A stretch of DNA of 64,000 nucleotides, from the NCBI RefSeq assembly GCF_036014115.1, contig NZ_CP107913.1:7743501-7807500 (forward strand), read 5' to 3'. Below, in pieces: positions 1 to 8,163 of this stretch; position 1 is the first letter of the stretch, and every line of letters starts with the position of its first letter. The stretch comes from Streptomyces sp. NBC_00448. Its GTDB lineage: Bacteria; Actinomycetota; Actinomycetes; Streptomycetales; Streptomycetaceae. The position numbers and the translations under genes were made by a program. The notes beneath the pieces are model-generated. The model was not told where the DNA came from. It saw nothing but the letters and a program-made list of their open reading frames with translations, and searched no databases.

Positions 1-47
1 GTGGGGGGGAGGTGCGCGGATGAGCCGCCGGACACGGTGCGGCGCTG

Positions 48-1595
48 TCAGGCCGTCGCGGTCCGGGGGCGGTCGAGGGGGCGGTGGCGTACGCCGAGCG
101 CGGCCAGCCGCGCCTGGTGCCCGCGTACCGCGGGGAGGAAGTCGGTGGCCCAGTCGGCGGCCGGGTTCCAGGCCCGGTCGGCGAGCGCGCACAGCCGGGG
201 GAAGGCGAGGTACTCGATGTCGGCGGGCGTCTGCGCGAACTCGGTCCACAACTGCGCCTGGGTGCCGAGCACATGGGCGGCGGCCTCGGGCGGCCAGTCG
301 GCGGGCACCGGGTCGTTGGCGTGCACGGCGCGCAGGTCCACCACCGCGCCGGCCTGGCCGAGCGGCTCGCCGGGCCCGTCGGCCTGCGGGTAGTCCAGGT
401 AGGTGGCGCGGTGCGGCGCCATGACGACGTCCTGGCCGGCCAGCGCGGCGGCGAGGCCGTGGCCGGCGTCCCGCCACGGCATGACGGTGAACTCCGGCGG
501 CAGAGCGCCCGCGGCCCCGGAACCGTCGGCCCAGCACACCGGCCGCCGCCCCGCCGCCAGCAGGAACTCGCCGATCCGGCCGAGGAACCAGCTGTGCAGC
601 GCGGCGGTGCCGGTCAGCCCCGCCTCGGCGGCCCTGGCCCGCGCCCGCGGACTTTCGGCCCACTCCGCGACCGGGCACTCGTCGCCGCCGATGTGCACGT
701 AACGCGACGGGAAGACGTCCAGCACCGCGCCGAGCACGCTCCGGCAGAAGTCCAGCACCTCGTCGTGCACCCCGAACACGGCGTCGGACACGCCCCATTC
801 GGTCCACACGTCCAGCGCCCGCCCGGGCACGTTGCCCAACTCGGGGTAGGCCGCCAGCGCGGCCCGCGCGTGCCCGGGCATCTCGATCTCGGGCATCACC
901 TCGACCCCGCGCGCGGCCGCGTACGTCACCAACTCCCGCAGTTCCGCGGCGGTGTACGCGCCGGCGTGCGGCTCGTCGTCGTACCGTCCGCTGCCCGCGC
1001 GGCCGCGCATCGACCGGGACCGTACCCCGCCGACCTCGGTCAGCAGGGGGTAGCCGGGCACCGGCATCCGCCAGCCCTGGTCGTCGGTGAGGTGCAGGTG
1101 CAGCACGTTCAGCTTGTGCAGCGCGAGCAGGTCGACGAACCGACGCAGGTAGCGGACGGGCTGGTAGTGGCGGGCCACGTCGAGCAGGACGCCGCGCCAA
1201 CGGTGCCGGGGCACGTCGGTGATCTGGACCCCCGGGAGCCACCAGGCCACGCCGGGCACCGGGCGCTCCGACAGCGCCTCGGGCGGCAGGAGTTGGCGGA
1301 TGGTCTGCACGCCGCGGAGCAGCCCCTCGCCGGTCGCCGCGCGCAGCAGCACCGCGTCCGGGCCGACGGTCAGGCCGTAGCCCTCGGTGCCGAGGCCGCC
1401 GAGCAGCGGGTCGACGGCGAGCACCACGCTCCCGCTCGGCGAGTCGCGCAGCGGCAGTCCGGTGGCGGGCCGCAGCAGGGTGCGCAGCAGCCGGGCGGCG
1501 GGTCGCGCGGCGCCCTCGGCGCGTACGGCGGTGGCAGGGTCGAAGGTGAAGCGGCCGGGGATGCGGACGGCGTGGGTGGGGTGCGGAATGATCAC
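48..1595 (-). CDS. Beta-N-acetylhexosaminidase, GH20 (DasD-like)
   Basis: Family GH20 exo-hexosaminidase, expected to release N-acetylglucosamine from chitobiose or related oligomers by substrate-assisted catalysis. The protein (515 aa) has an N-terminal GH20b-like domain (about 1-130) and a TIM barrel carrying HLHLTDDQGWR and the catalytic pair in HIGGDECP. No signal peptide is visible, so it probably acts in the cytoplasm on imported sugars. The GTG start at 1595 follows GGAGG at good spacing; the reading frame runs further upstream without a better start. It is the last gene of a leftward unit with an ABC importer, the same order as dasA-B-C-D of Streptomyces. The family is clear; orthology to dasD is inferred from order. 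Confidence 0.9.
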   Translation of the reverse strand: MIIPHPTHAVRIPGRFTFDPATAVRAEGAARPAARLLRTLLRPATGLPLRDSPSGSVVLAVDPLLGGLGTEGYGLTVGPDAVLLRAATGEGLLRGVQTIRQLLPPEALSERPVPGVAWWLPGVQITDVPRHRWRGVLLDVARHYQPVRYLRRFVDLLALHKLNVLHLHLTDDQGWRMPVPGYPLLTEVGGVRSRSMRGRAGSGRYDDEPHAGAYTAAELRELVTYAAARGVEVMPEIEMPGHARAALAAYPELGNVPGRALDVWTEWGVSDAVFGVHDEVLDFCRSVLGAVLDVFPSRYVHIGGDECPVAEWAESPRARARAAEAGLTGTAALHSWFLGRIGEFLLAAGRRPVCWADGSGAAGALPPEFTVMPWRDAGHGLAAALAGQDVVMAPHRATYLDYPQADGPGEPLGQAGAVVDLRAVHANDPVPADWPPEAAAHVLGTQAQLWTEFAQTPADIEYLAFPRLCALADRAWNPAADWATDFLPAVRGHQARLAALGVRHRPLDRPRTATA

Positions 1596-1726
1596 GGCGG
1601 GGCCTCCGGGGGTGGGAGCGGGCCGGGACGGTGGCGGGCGGAGCCCGTACGGTGCGAGGCGGTGCGGCGGGGGTGTTCGGCGGTGCGGCGGGGGTACGGG
1701 GGCCGCGCGGTGCGGCTTCGGGCGGG

Positions 1727-2566
1727 TCAGCCCTTGACGGCTCCGGCGGTCATCCCGGTGGTGACCCGGTTCTGGAGCAGCAGGAACACCGCCAGGACCG
1801 GCAGCATGAACAGGCACGACGCGGCCATCGTGGCGCCCCAGTCGGTGCCGAAGACGTTGCTGAAGGACGACAGCCACACCGGCAGGGTGCGGGCGCTCTG
1901 GTTCTTGATGATCAGCGTGTTGGCGAACGCGAACTCGTTCCAGGCGGTGATGAATCCGAACAGGGACGTCGACAGCAGCCCCGGCGCCAGCAGCGGGAAG
2001 GTCACCCGGCGGAACGCCTGCGGCCGGGTGCAGCCGTCGACCTGGGCGGCCTCCTCCAACTCCGCCGGGATCGCGGCGAGGAAGCCGCGCAGCGTCACGA
2101 TCGTGAACGGCAGCGTCGTCATGAAGTAGACGAGGGTGAGCATCGACAGCCGGTCGAGCATGTCGGTGTCCCGCGCGATGATGTACATCGGGATCAGCAG
2201 CGCCTCCCAGGGCGCCATCTGCGCGGTGAACACCAGCAGCAGGAACGCCCGCCGGCCGCGCCAGCGCATCCGCGCCACCGCGAAGGCCGCGAGCAGCGCC
2301 ACCACCAGTGCCATCAGCACCGCGCCGAGCGTGACGACGAGGCTGTTGCGCCAGTATCCGGCGAAGCCGTCGGCGCGTACCGCGGTGCGGAAGTGCGCGA
2401 GGGTGGGGTGCAGCGGGAGAAACGTCGGGTCGGCGCCCTCGATGTCGGCGGTCGGCTCGAACGCGGTGACCGCCATCCAGTAGACGGGGAACGCGGACAG
2501 CACCAGGACCAGCAGGGCGGCGGCGTTGAGCGGCAGCCGGCGCAGCCCGCGGCGGACGGCGGTCAT
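1727..2566 (-). CDS. ABC sugar transporter permease (DasC-like)
   Basis: Inner-membrane permease of a carbohydrate ABC importer (MalG/DasC type, binding-protein-dependent transport family). The 279-aa product has about six hydrophobic segments and the cytoplasmic EAA loop that docks the ATPase (EEAAQVDGCTRPQAFRRVTFPLLAPG). Its ATG overlaps the stop of the upstream permease (ATGA), so the two are translationally coupled. No ATPase gene is present; Streptomyces sugar importers of this type usually share the housekeeping ATPase MsiK. The substrate is inferred from the adjacent GH20 gene to be N-acetylglucosamine or chitobiose. Confidence 0.9.
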   Translation of the reverse strand: MTAVRRGLRRLPLNAAALLVLVLSAFPVYWMAVTAFEPTADIEGADPTFLPLHPTLAHFRTAVRADGFAGYWRNSLVVTLGAVLMALVVALLAAFAVARMRWRGRRAFLLLVFTAQMAPWEALLIPMYIIARDTDMLDRLSMLTLVYFMTTLPFTIVTLRGFLAAIPAELEEAAQVDGCTRPQAFRRVTFPLLAPGLLSTSLFGFITAWNEFAFANTLIIKNQSARTLPVWLSSFSNVFGTDWGATMAASCLFMLPVLAVFLLLQNRVTTGMTAGAVKG

Positions 2567-3621
2567 GCGGTGCCCTCCTTTCCTTCCTGGCGGAACATCC
2601 GGCGCAGGTTGAACACCAGCGCGGCGAGCAGGATCAGCACGGTCAGCGTGGAGACCGCCGACCCGAGGTCGTACTTGTGGAAGGACTGCGCGATCTGGAA
2701 CGCGTACACCGGCAGGGTGGTGGTGGCGCCGTCCGGGCCGCCCTGGCCGATCACCCAGATCTGGGTGAAGCACTTGAAGCACCAGATCACTTCGAGCGAG
2801 GTGACCAGGGCGAACAGCGGCCGCAGCATCGGGACGGTGACCAACCGGAAGGTCTGCCAGGGCCCGGCGCCGTCGATCCGCGCCGATTCGTACAACTCGG
2901 CCGGGATCGTGGTCAGTCCGCCGTAGAGGGTCAGCGCGGCGAACGGCACCGACTGCCACACCACCAGGGTGACCAGGATCGCGAAGGTGGCGCCGCCGTG
3001 CGCGAACCAGGTGTAGTCGCGGTAGGAGGTGAAACCCAGCTTTACCAGTGCCCAGTTGACCACTCCGAACCGGGACTGGAAGAGCCACTGGAAGACCGTG
3101 GTGGCGGCGATCACCGGGGTGGCCCAGGCCAGCACCAGCGAGCTCATCACCGGCAGCCGCAGCCGTCGGCCGAGCCGGACCAGCAGCAGCGCGACCAGCG
3201 TCCCGATCAGCATGATCAGCACGACGTTGAGCGCCGTCCACCACACGGTGCGGCGCACCACCGTCCAGAACTCCGGATCGGTCAGCGCCTCGCGGTAGTT
3301 GGCCACGCCGACGAACGAGGCCCCGCCGTTGATGAGTTCGGCCAGCCGGTAGTGCTGGAAGGACATCACGGTGTTGCGGACCACCGGGTAGACCAGCAGG
3401 AAGGCCGCGCCCACCACGGTGGGGGAGACCAGGAGGTAGGGCCACAGGGCGGCGAGCACGCGGCGCGGCCCCGAGCGCGGTCGGCGGGGGTTCCCGGGGG
3501 TCTTCCCCGACGGGTGGCGGGCGAAGCGGCCGCGGCGGCCCGGGCGGCCGGACGGCGTGCCGCCGGGGCCGCCTCGCGGGTCGGCCGAGTCCTGCCCGGC
3601 GGCGGTGGGTGCGGTGAGCAC
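2563..3621 (-). CDS. ABC sugar transporter permease (DasB-like)
   Basis: Partner permease (MalF/DasB type, 352 aa) of the same importer. A long, basic, Pro/Gly-rich cytoplasmic N-terminus (about 1-55) precedes six hydrophobic segments; the EAA loop reads YESARIDGAGPWQTFRLVTVPMLRP in two adjoining stretches near residue 245. The GTG start at 3621 follows CAGGAG at 6 nt. It overlaps the downstream permease by 4 nt and lies 31 nt from the solute-binding protein, so the three form one transcription unit. Confidence 0.9.
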   Translation of the reverse strand: MLTAPTAAGQDSADPRGGPGGTPSGRPGRRGRFARHPSGKTPGNPRRPRSGPRRVLAALWPYLLVSPTVVGAAFLLVYPVVRNTVMSFQHYRLAELINGGASFVGVANYREALTDPEFWTVVRRTVWWTALNVVLIMLIGTLVALLLVRLGRRLRLPVMSSLVLAWATPVIAATTVFQWLFQSRFGVVNWALVKLGFTSYRDYTWFAHGGATFAILVTLVVWQSVPFAALTLYGGLTTIPAELYESARIDGAGPWQTFRLVTVPMLRPLFALVTSLEVIWCFKCFTQIWVIGQGGPDGATTTLPVYAFQIAQSFHKYDLGSAVSTLTVLILLAALVFNLRRMFRQEGKEGTA

Positions 3622-3652
3622 GGCGGTCTCCTGAGTGATCCGGGGCGGTCGG

Positions 3653-4930
3653 TCAGGACGAGGTGTTGAGTGCCTTGGTGATGGCCTCCGACGCGGTCCT
3701 GCCCGCCTTCGCCGGGTCGGCGCCGGTGAGCACCTGGGTGAGGTACTGCTTGATCGGGTTGTCCGCCTCGACCGCCGCCCAGTTGGGGGAGTTGGGAGTG
3801 GCGTGCCCGTCGGCCGCGCCGGCCGCCATCGCGGAGGCGCCCGGGTCGCCCTTCAACACCCCCGCCAGCGAGGTGCGGTTGGGGACGTAGCTCATGGCCT
3901 TGGCGATCCGCGTCTGCCACGTGGTGCCCGCCAGCGCCTTGACCACCTGGTAGGCCATCGCCTGGTGCCGGGACGCCTGCGGGATGACCAGGTCGGAGCC
4001 GCCGGTGAAGACCGCGCCGGGCCGGTCGGCGGTCTTGCCGGGGATCGGGAAGAAGCCGAGCTTCCCCTTGAGCGCGGGGTCGGCCTCCGTGATGGCGGCG
4101 GCGCCGCCGGGGGTGGAGATGATCTGCGCGACGTCGCCCTTGGCGAAGGCGTTCGCCTGGAGCGGCTTGGCCTCGTCGGAGTCCTTCGGGCCCTGACCGA
4201 GCGCCTGGAGCTGCCGGTAGAAGGCCGTCGCGGCCCGCGCCTGCGGGGTGTCCAGACCGCCGCTCCAGGTCCCGCCGCTCTTGGTGGCGAGGTCGCCGCC
4301 CTCGTCCCACAGGAAGCCGGCGTACGTGTACCAGGACTGCCCCGGCAGGTAGATGCCCTGGTTTCCGCCGGTGTCGAGCTTCGTGGTGTCGGTGATCCAC
4401 TCGGCGCGGGTCTTCGGCGGCGCCGTGATGCCGGCCTTGGCGAAGAGGTCCTTGTTGTAGATGACCACGCGGTTGGCGGCGTACCACGGGATGCCGTACT
4501 GCTTGCCGTCGATCTTCCCGGGCTCGGCGAGGCCGGGTATCCAGTCCGAGCCGTGCAGGTCGGCGACCTTGCCGGTGAGGTCGTCCACGCCGCCGCTGGC
4601 CGCGTACTGGGCGACCTGGGTGTTGCCCACCTCGATGACGTCGGGGGCGTCGTTGCCGGCCAGCGCGCTGACGATCTTGGCGCCGATGCCGTCCCACTCC
4701 TGGATCTGGATGTCGAGGGTGGTGCCGGGGTGGGCCTTCTCGAAGTCCGCGGTGAACGCCTTGAGCACCGGGGCGGCCACGCTGTCGCGCATGATCCACA
4801 CGGTGAGCCGGGCCGGTCCGGCGTCGTCGCCGGAGCCGGAACCGGAGGAGGAGCCGCACGCGGTGAGACCGGTGAGGCCACTGATGCTGATGAGGAGCGC
4901 CGCGGCGCCGGAAAGCAGTCTGGATCTCAC
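3653..4930 (-). CDS. Sugar ABC transporter solute-binding lipoprotein (DasA-like)
   Basis: Extracellular cluster-1 sugar-binding lipoprotein (425 aa). A signal peptide with a hydrophobic core ends in the lipobox LTAC (Cys about residue 25), followed by a Gly/Ser linker and the two-lobed binding fold (LTVWIMRDS, DVIEVGNTQVAQ, GIPWYAANRVVIYNKDLF). The GTG start is set by GAGGTGA 7 nt upstream. It is the first gene of the leftward importer unit and is divergent from a GntR/UTRA regulator, which is the usual position of dasA relative to dasR. The ligand cannot be read from sequence; an amino sugar is inferred from the GH20 gene. Confidence 0.9.
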   Translation of the reverse strand: MRSRLLSGAAALLISISGLTGLTACGSSSGSGSGDDAGPARLTVWIMRDSVAAPVLKAFTADFEKAHPGTTLDIQIQEWDGIGAKIVSALAGNDAPDVIEVGNTQVAQYAASGGVDDLTGKVADLHGSDWIPGLAEPGKIDGKQYGIPWYAANRVVIYNKDLFAKAGITAPPKTRAEWITDTTKLDTGGNQGIYLPGQSWYTYAGFLWDEGGDLATKSGGTWSGGLDTPQARAATAFYRQLQALGQGPKDSDEAKPLQANAFAKGDVAQIISTPGGAAAITEADPALKGKLGFFPIPGKTADRPGAVFTGGSDLVIPQASRHQAMAYQVVKALAGTTWQTRIAKAMSYVPNRTSLAGVLKGDPGASAMAAGAADGHATPNSPNWAAVEADNPIKQYLTQVLTGADPAKAGRTASEAITKALNTSS

Positions 4931-4966
4931 GGAGTAGTCACCTCAGAGGAAGCGGTGGAACTTACC

Positions 4967-5129
4967 ACTGGTCAACTGGTCTGGTGTTGACGGAGAAGGT
5001 GGCATAGGCCACTGGTGACGTCAAGAGGTCGCGAGAAAGCCGTAAGAGGGCTCGTATACGGCCGAAGATCAGGTGTTCTCGCCCTCCTCGCGCGATACCT
5101 CCGGGCCCGACCGCACTGGCGTACTGGTC
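4967..5129. promoter_or_regulatory. Candidate GntR/DasR-type operators in divergent promoter region
   Basis: The 251-bp divergent intergenic region holds four ACTGGT boxes: ACTGGTC at 4967-4973, ACTGGTC at 4975-4981, ACTGGTG at 5011-5017 and ACTGGTC at 5123-5129. The half-site equals one arm of the DasR-responsive element of Streptomyces (ACTGGTC-type arms). The second box continues ACTGGTCTGGTGTT, an imperfect two-arm site. The first two boxes lie 37-64 nt upstream of the lipoprotein start. Control by the adjacent GntR protein is inferred. Confidence 0.6.
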
Positions 5130-5181
5130 AACATCTGGATAACCTCCCCTTGACAAGTACTTCGGGGAAAGGGCACCGCAC

Positions 5182-5943
5182 ATGGCCAGCGAGCCGCCGC
5201 GCCTGGCGCTGAAACGCGAACGTGTCCGTGACTACCTCATGGAACTCGTCGAGTCCCGCGCCCCCGGCGACCCGATCCCCTCCGAACGCACGCTGTGCGA
5301 CCAACTCGGCGTGTCCCGGCCGACGTTGCGCTCGGCCGTCGACGAACTCGTCACCAACGGGCTGCTGCTGCGCGAGCACGGCCGGGGCATGTTCGTCGCC
5401 CGCGCGAAGATCACCCAGGAACTCGCCCAGGACCACGACGTGTTGCGCCTGCCGCAGGCGTCCGGCACCTGGACCAGCCGGGTGCTGGAGTTCGCCACCG
5501 TGCGGGCCGGCGCCCGCGTCGGTCGCAAGCTCCACCTGTCACCCGCCGCCGACGTCGTCTACATCGCCCGGCTCCGGCTGGTGGACGGGGAGCCGATGGC
5601 CATCGAGTACCTGCATGTCCCGGCCGCCCTCGTGCCCGGGCTGGCCCCCGCCGACATGGAGTCCGGCGACTTCTACGACACGCTGCGCGACCAGCACGGG
5701 GTGCGGGTGCACGAGGCGGTCCAGTCCATCGAGCCCACGGTCACCAACGAGGAGGAGGCGAGTCTGATCGGCGTGCCGGTGCTCTCGCCCGCGCTGCTCT
5801 TCGAACGCCTCACCCACGACGAGACGGGGCGCCCCGTCGAGTACGTCCACTCCGTCTACCGCGGCGACCGCTACCGGATCGTCTCGCGGCTGACCCTGTC
5901 CCACTCGGCGACCGCGTGGCGGTACACCGGGCCGCCGGGATAG
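5182..5943 (+). CDS. GntR/HutC-family regulator with UTRA domain (DasR-like)
   Basis: Transcriptional regulator of 253 aa. The N-terminal winged helix (about 8-75) contains PSERTLCDQLGVSRPTLRSA, typical of GntR; the C-terminal UTRA/HutC effector domain (about 90-245) ends with VYRGDRYRIVSRL. Length and layout equal DasR, which binds phosphorylated amino sugars, but the sequence as read is not close to the S. coelicolor DasR that I recall, so this may be a paralogue. ATG 5182 follows an AAAGGG stretch. Divergent from the importer, with ACTGGT boxes between them, it is the probable local repressor. Confidence 0.85.
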   Translation: MASEPPRLALKRERVRDYLMELVESRAPGDPIPSERTLCDQLGVSRPTLRSAVDELVTNGLLLREHGRGMFVARAKITQELAQDHDVLRLPQASGTWTSRVLEFATVRAGARVGRKLHLSPAADVVYIARLRLVDGEPMAIEYLHVPAALVPGLAPADMESGDFYDTLRDQHGVRVHEAVQSIEPTVTNEEEASLIGVPVLSPALLFERLTHDETGRPVEYVHSVYRGDRYRIVSRLTLSHSATAWRYTGPPG

Positions 5944-5965
5944 CGGGAGGTGGGCGCGGGAACGG

Positions 5966-6364
5966 TCAGGCGGGGGGAACGGGGAGGGCGCCGCGGGACG
6001 GGCGCGCGGCGCGCGGCTCGGTGCTGCGGGTGGGGGCCGGGGCGGGGGCCTCGGGCGCGCCCCAGGAGGCCGGCGGCCGGGCGGTGAGCACCGGGTCGAT
6101 CGTCACGTGCCGCGCCCCGAGCGGCTCGGCGAGCCGCCGCAACGCGGACTCCGAGAGCCGAATCCACGGCTGGGTCGGCCCGAGTACGGACCGCAGCCGC
6201 CGGTCGGTGGTGAAGGCGACCGCCGTGCGCGTGCCGAAGGGCGTGCGCCACAGCCGCACGATGTCGCCGGCGGGCCCGCGCCGCACCGGAACGTAGAGCG
6301 CTCGGCCGGCCGCCCCGTCGGACTCATCGGCGACACCGGCGACGGACGGCTGGTGCTGGCTCAC
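5966..6364 (-). CDS. SAV_915-family protein
   Basis: Small protein of unknown function (132 aa). The conserved core (about 20-100) contains RALYVPVRRGPAG, TPFGTRTAVAFTT and QPWIRLSESALRRLAEPLG, which I recognise as the Streptomyces SAV_915 / SseB-N-like family; the Pro/Ala-rich tail is variable. GTG 6364 is preferred because AAGGA lies 7 nt upstream; an ATG two codons earlier (6370) almost touches that site. It is convergent with the GntR gene, with only 22 nt between them. Confidence 0.6.
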   Translation of the reverse strand: MSQHQPSVAGVADESDGAAGRALYVPVRRGPAGDIVRLWRTPFGTRTAVAFTTDRRLRSVLGPTQPWIRLSESALRRLAEPLGARHVTIDPVLTARPPASWGAPEAPAPAPTRSTEPRAARPSRGALPVPPA

Positions 6365-6674
6365 GTGCATGTCCTTACGGTAACCCGCCGCCGTCACCTC
6401 GTCCGCGCCGGTCCTGGCATCCCGCACCGCCCCGCGGCGGGGCCGGCGGCCGTCCTGGCCGTACCGCCGGCCGGATTGGCCCACGGCCCATGACCAGGCC
6501 AGGCGCCCCGGACGGCCGCCGCCCGCCGGACACCCGATCCGCCGCTGCCGCCCGAACGAGTGAAGCCCGCGCCGATCCGGCGGCCGGCCCGGACGTGCTG
6601 AACGTCACTGCCCGATGTACGGCCCGGCAGCCCCTCGGGGCGGGCCCGGGGGCGGAGGAACGGTCCGGACGGCG
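6365..6674. other. Intergenic, nothing recognised
   Basis: About 310 bp between the SAV_915-like gene and the 3' end of the TetR gene. Open frames here are GC-bias shadows without ribosome binding sites. No convincing hairpin, promoter or small gene was found. Confidence 0.4.
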
Positions 6675-7361
6675 TCAGGCGCGGGTCTCCGACACCGCCG
6701 CGAGACCGGTCAGGTATCCGTGCAGCACCGTCTTGAACTCCTGCGCCAGCCTGGCCTGTTCGCACGCGGTCGCGCCTTCGAGCGCCGGCAGGATGGCCTT
6801 GGCGATGTGCACCACGACCGTGGCGGAGCGCTGCCGGTTGGCGGGGGTGAGGTGGGGCGCGGCGGCCGCGACCGCCGCCTCCATGACCTGCTGCGCGCCC
6901 GTGTTGAGGGAGGCGACGCTCCTGGCCGGGGGCGCGGTTCCGGCGAAGAGGGGCCGGAAGGCGGGGCTCGCCTGGCTGAACGCGAGCATCGGGTCGACCA
7001 TCCGGTCCACCAGCTCGCCGATCGGCATCCCGCCGAGCGCAGGGTCCCGCAGGAAGCCGAAGACGGCGCGGAGTTGGGCGGCGCAGCGCTCCGCGAGGGC
7101 CCGCGCCATCGCCTCCTTGTTGGGGAAGAACTGGTAGAGGGTGCCGGGGGAGGCGCCGGCGCGGGCGGCGATGCTGTTGGTCGTCGCGGACTCGTAGCCG
7201 ACCTCGGCGAACTCCTCGGCCGCGGCGTCCAGGAGCTGGGCGATGCGCTTCTCGCCGCGGGCCAGCCGTCTCTTCGGCGCGGTGCCGGCTGTGCTGTCGG
7301 CGGCGGTGGAGCGGCCGGCTGCCGTGGTGGCGGCCTGGGCGTCCGGTGGTGTGCGCGGCAT
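6675..7361 (-). CDS. TetR/AcrR-family regulator
   Basis: One-component repressor (228 aa). After a low-complexity Ala/Thr-rich N-terminus (about 1-30), the TetR DNA-binding domain contains IAQLLDAAAEEFAEVGYESATTN and ARAGASPGTLYQFFPNKEAM (about 40-85). The remainder is the helical ligand and dimer domain. The annotated start is the first Met; an internal start nearer residue 30 is possible. Its target is not shown by sequence, but a perfect inverted repeat at 7547-7566 lies 190 nt upstream, and a drug exporter is encoded further upstream on the same strand. Confidence 0.85.
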   Translation of the reverse strand: MPRTPPDAQAATTAAGRSTAADSTAGTAPKRRLARGEKRIAQLLDAAAEEFAEVGYESATTNSIAARAGASPGTLYQFFPNKEAMARALAERCAAQLRAVFGFLRDPALGGMPIGELVDRMVDPMLAFSQASPAFRPLFAGTAPPARSVASLNTGAQQVMEAAVAAAAPHLTPANRQRSATVVVHIAKAILPALEGATACEQARLAQEFKTVLHGYLTGLAAVSETRA

Positions 7362-7510
7362 TCACATCTCCCGGGTGCGGACCGCGGCCGGTCGTCCGTG
7401 CCCGCCGGCCCGGGAGCTGTCCCGGGGACGGACCGGCCGACCGCCGCGCGGGTCACGGCGGCCCTGCCAGCGTAACGCGCCGGGCCCAACAGGCATGGTC
7501 CGAAAGGTGA

Positions 7511-7566
7511 TTGACAGCGGTGGGGCGCGCTCCTACGCTAACGCCGTTACGAGTGAAGACTCGTAA
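7511..7566 (+). promoter_or_regulatory. Orphan sigma70-type promoter with palindromic operator
   Basis: TTGACA (7511-7516), a 17-bp spacer and TACGCT (7534-7539) form a near-consensus HrdB-type promoter reading rightward. A perfect inverted repeat TTACGAGT-N4-ACTCGTAA (7547-7566) sits at the predicted +1. This is the usual layout of a TetR-repressed promoter. No convincing protein-coding gene follows; transcription would run into the hairpin at 7868-7916. Confidence 0.65.
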
Positions 7567-7867
7567 GTGGAATGGTCGCACCGTGGGCACGGCCCGCCCG
7601 GGAGTGCGGCCGAGTGGTCCCCCGGGCCGCGTGGTGCCGTCGCACCCCGTACGTGGCGGCCCCGGACCCGGATGTGGCGGGCGCCTGCTCCGCGCCGAGC
7701 CGTCGGGATCGCTCACCCGGCCCTGTCCCACGCCTCCCCGCGAGGCCGGGGCGGGGCCGTATCCGTGTCGGCGAAGGCGTTCTCGTGGCGTCCGTGCGCG
7801 GAACGGCGCCGGTTGAGGTGTCTCGTCAGGGTCGCCGAGGAACCGCCCTTCGGGCGGCCCGCACACG

Positions 7868-7916
7868 CCACCGCCCCGTCGGCGCGCACGGGGGCGGCGC
7901 GCCGACGGGGCGGTGG
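7868..7916. terminator. Strong hairpin terminator, 20-bp perfect stem
   Basis: Arms 7868-7887 and 7897-7916 are exact reverse complements (20 bp) around a 9-nt loop. There is no U-tract, which is common for actinomycete terminators. It could end the rightward transcript from the 7511 promoter. The rest of 7567-8163 shows only shadow reading frames. Confidence 0.7.
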
Positions 7917-8163
7917 TGGTGTCCAGAGGGCTTGGTGACCGGGTGTCCCGTCCCCACGATGACCCGGTGACCAGCCCCCTGGGGCCCCGGCCGCGTTCCG
8001 CTCGGTTCGCGTCGGGGAGTCGGAGGTGCTGATCGGACGGTGGTGATCAGATGGTGCTGCCGGACGTTCCGGACGCCCCGGAAGATGCGGCTCGATGCTT
8101 GCGGGTAAGGGGCGTGTATCTGGGTGCGTGCCCCTTACCCGCGCGGCTCCGACCGAGCCGGAC

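Noticed and set aside
84..2129. Rightward open frame of 681 codons over the GH20 gene
   Set aside because: Shadow of the leftward GH20 and permease genes; no family motif and no ribosome site.
7567..7938. Small rightward frame after the orphan promoter
   Set aside because: It runs past the terminator hairpin, has Trp/Arg/Pro-rich non-protein composition and no SD; kept only as an RNA candidate.
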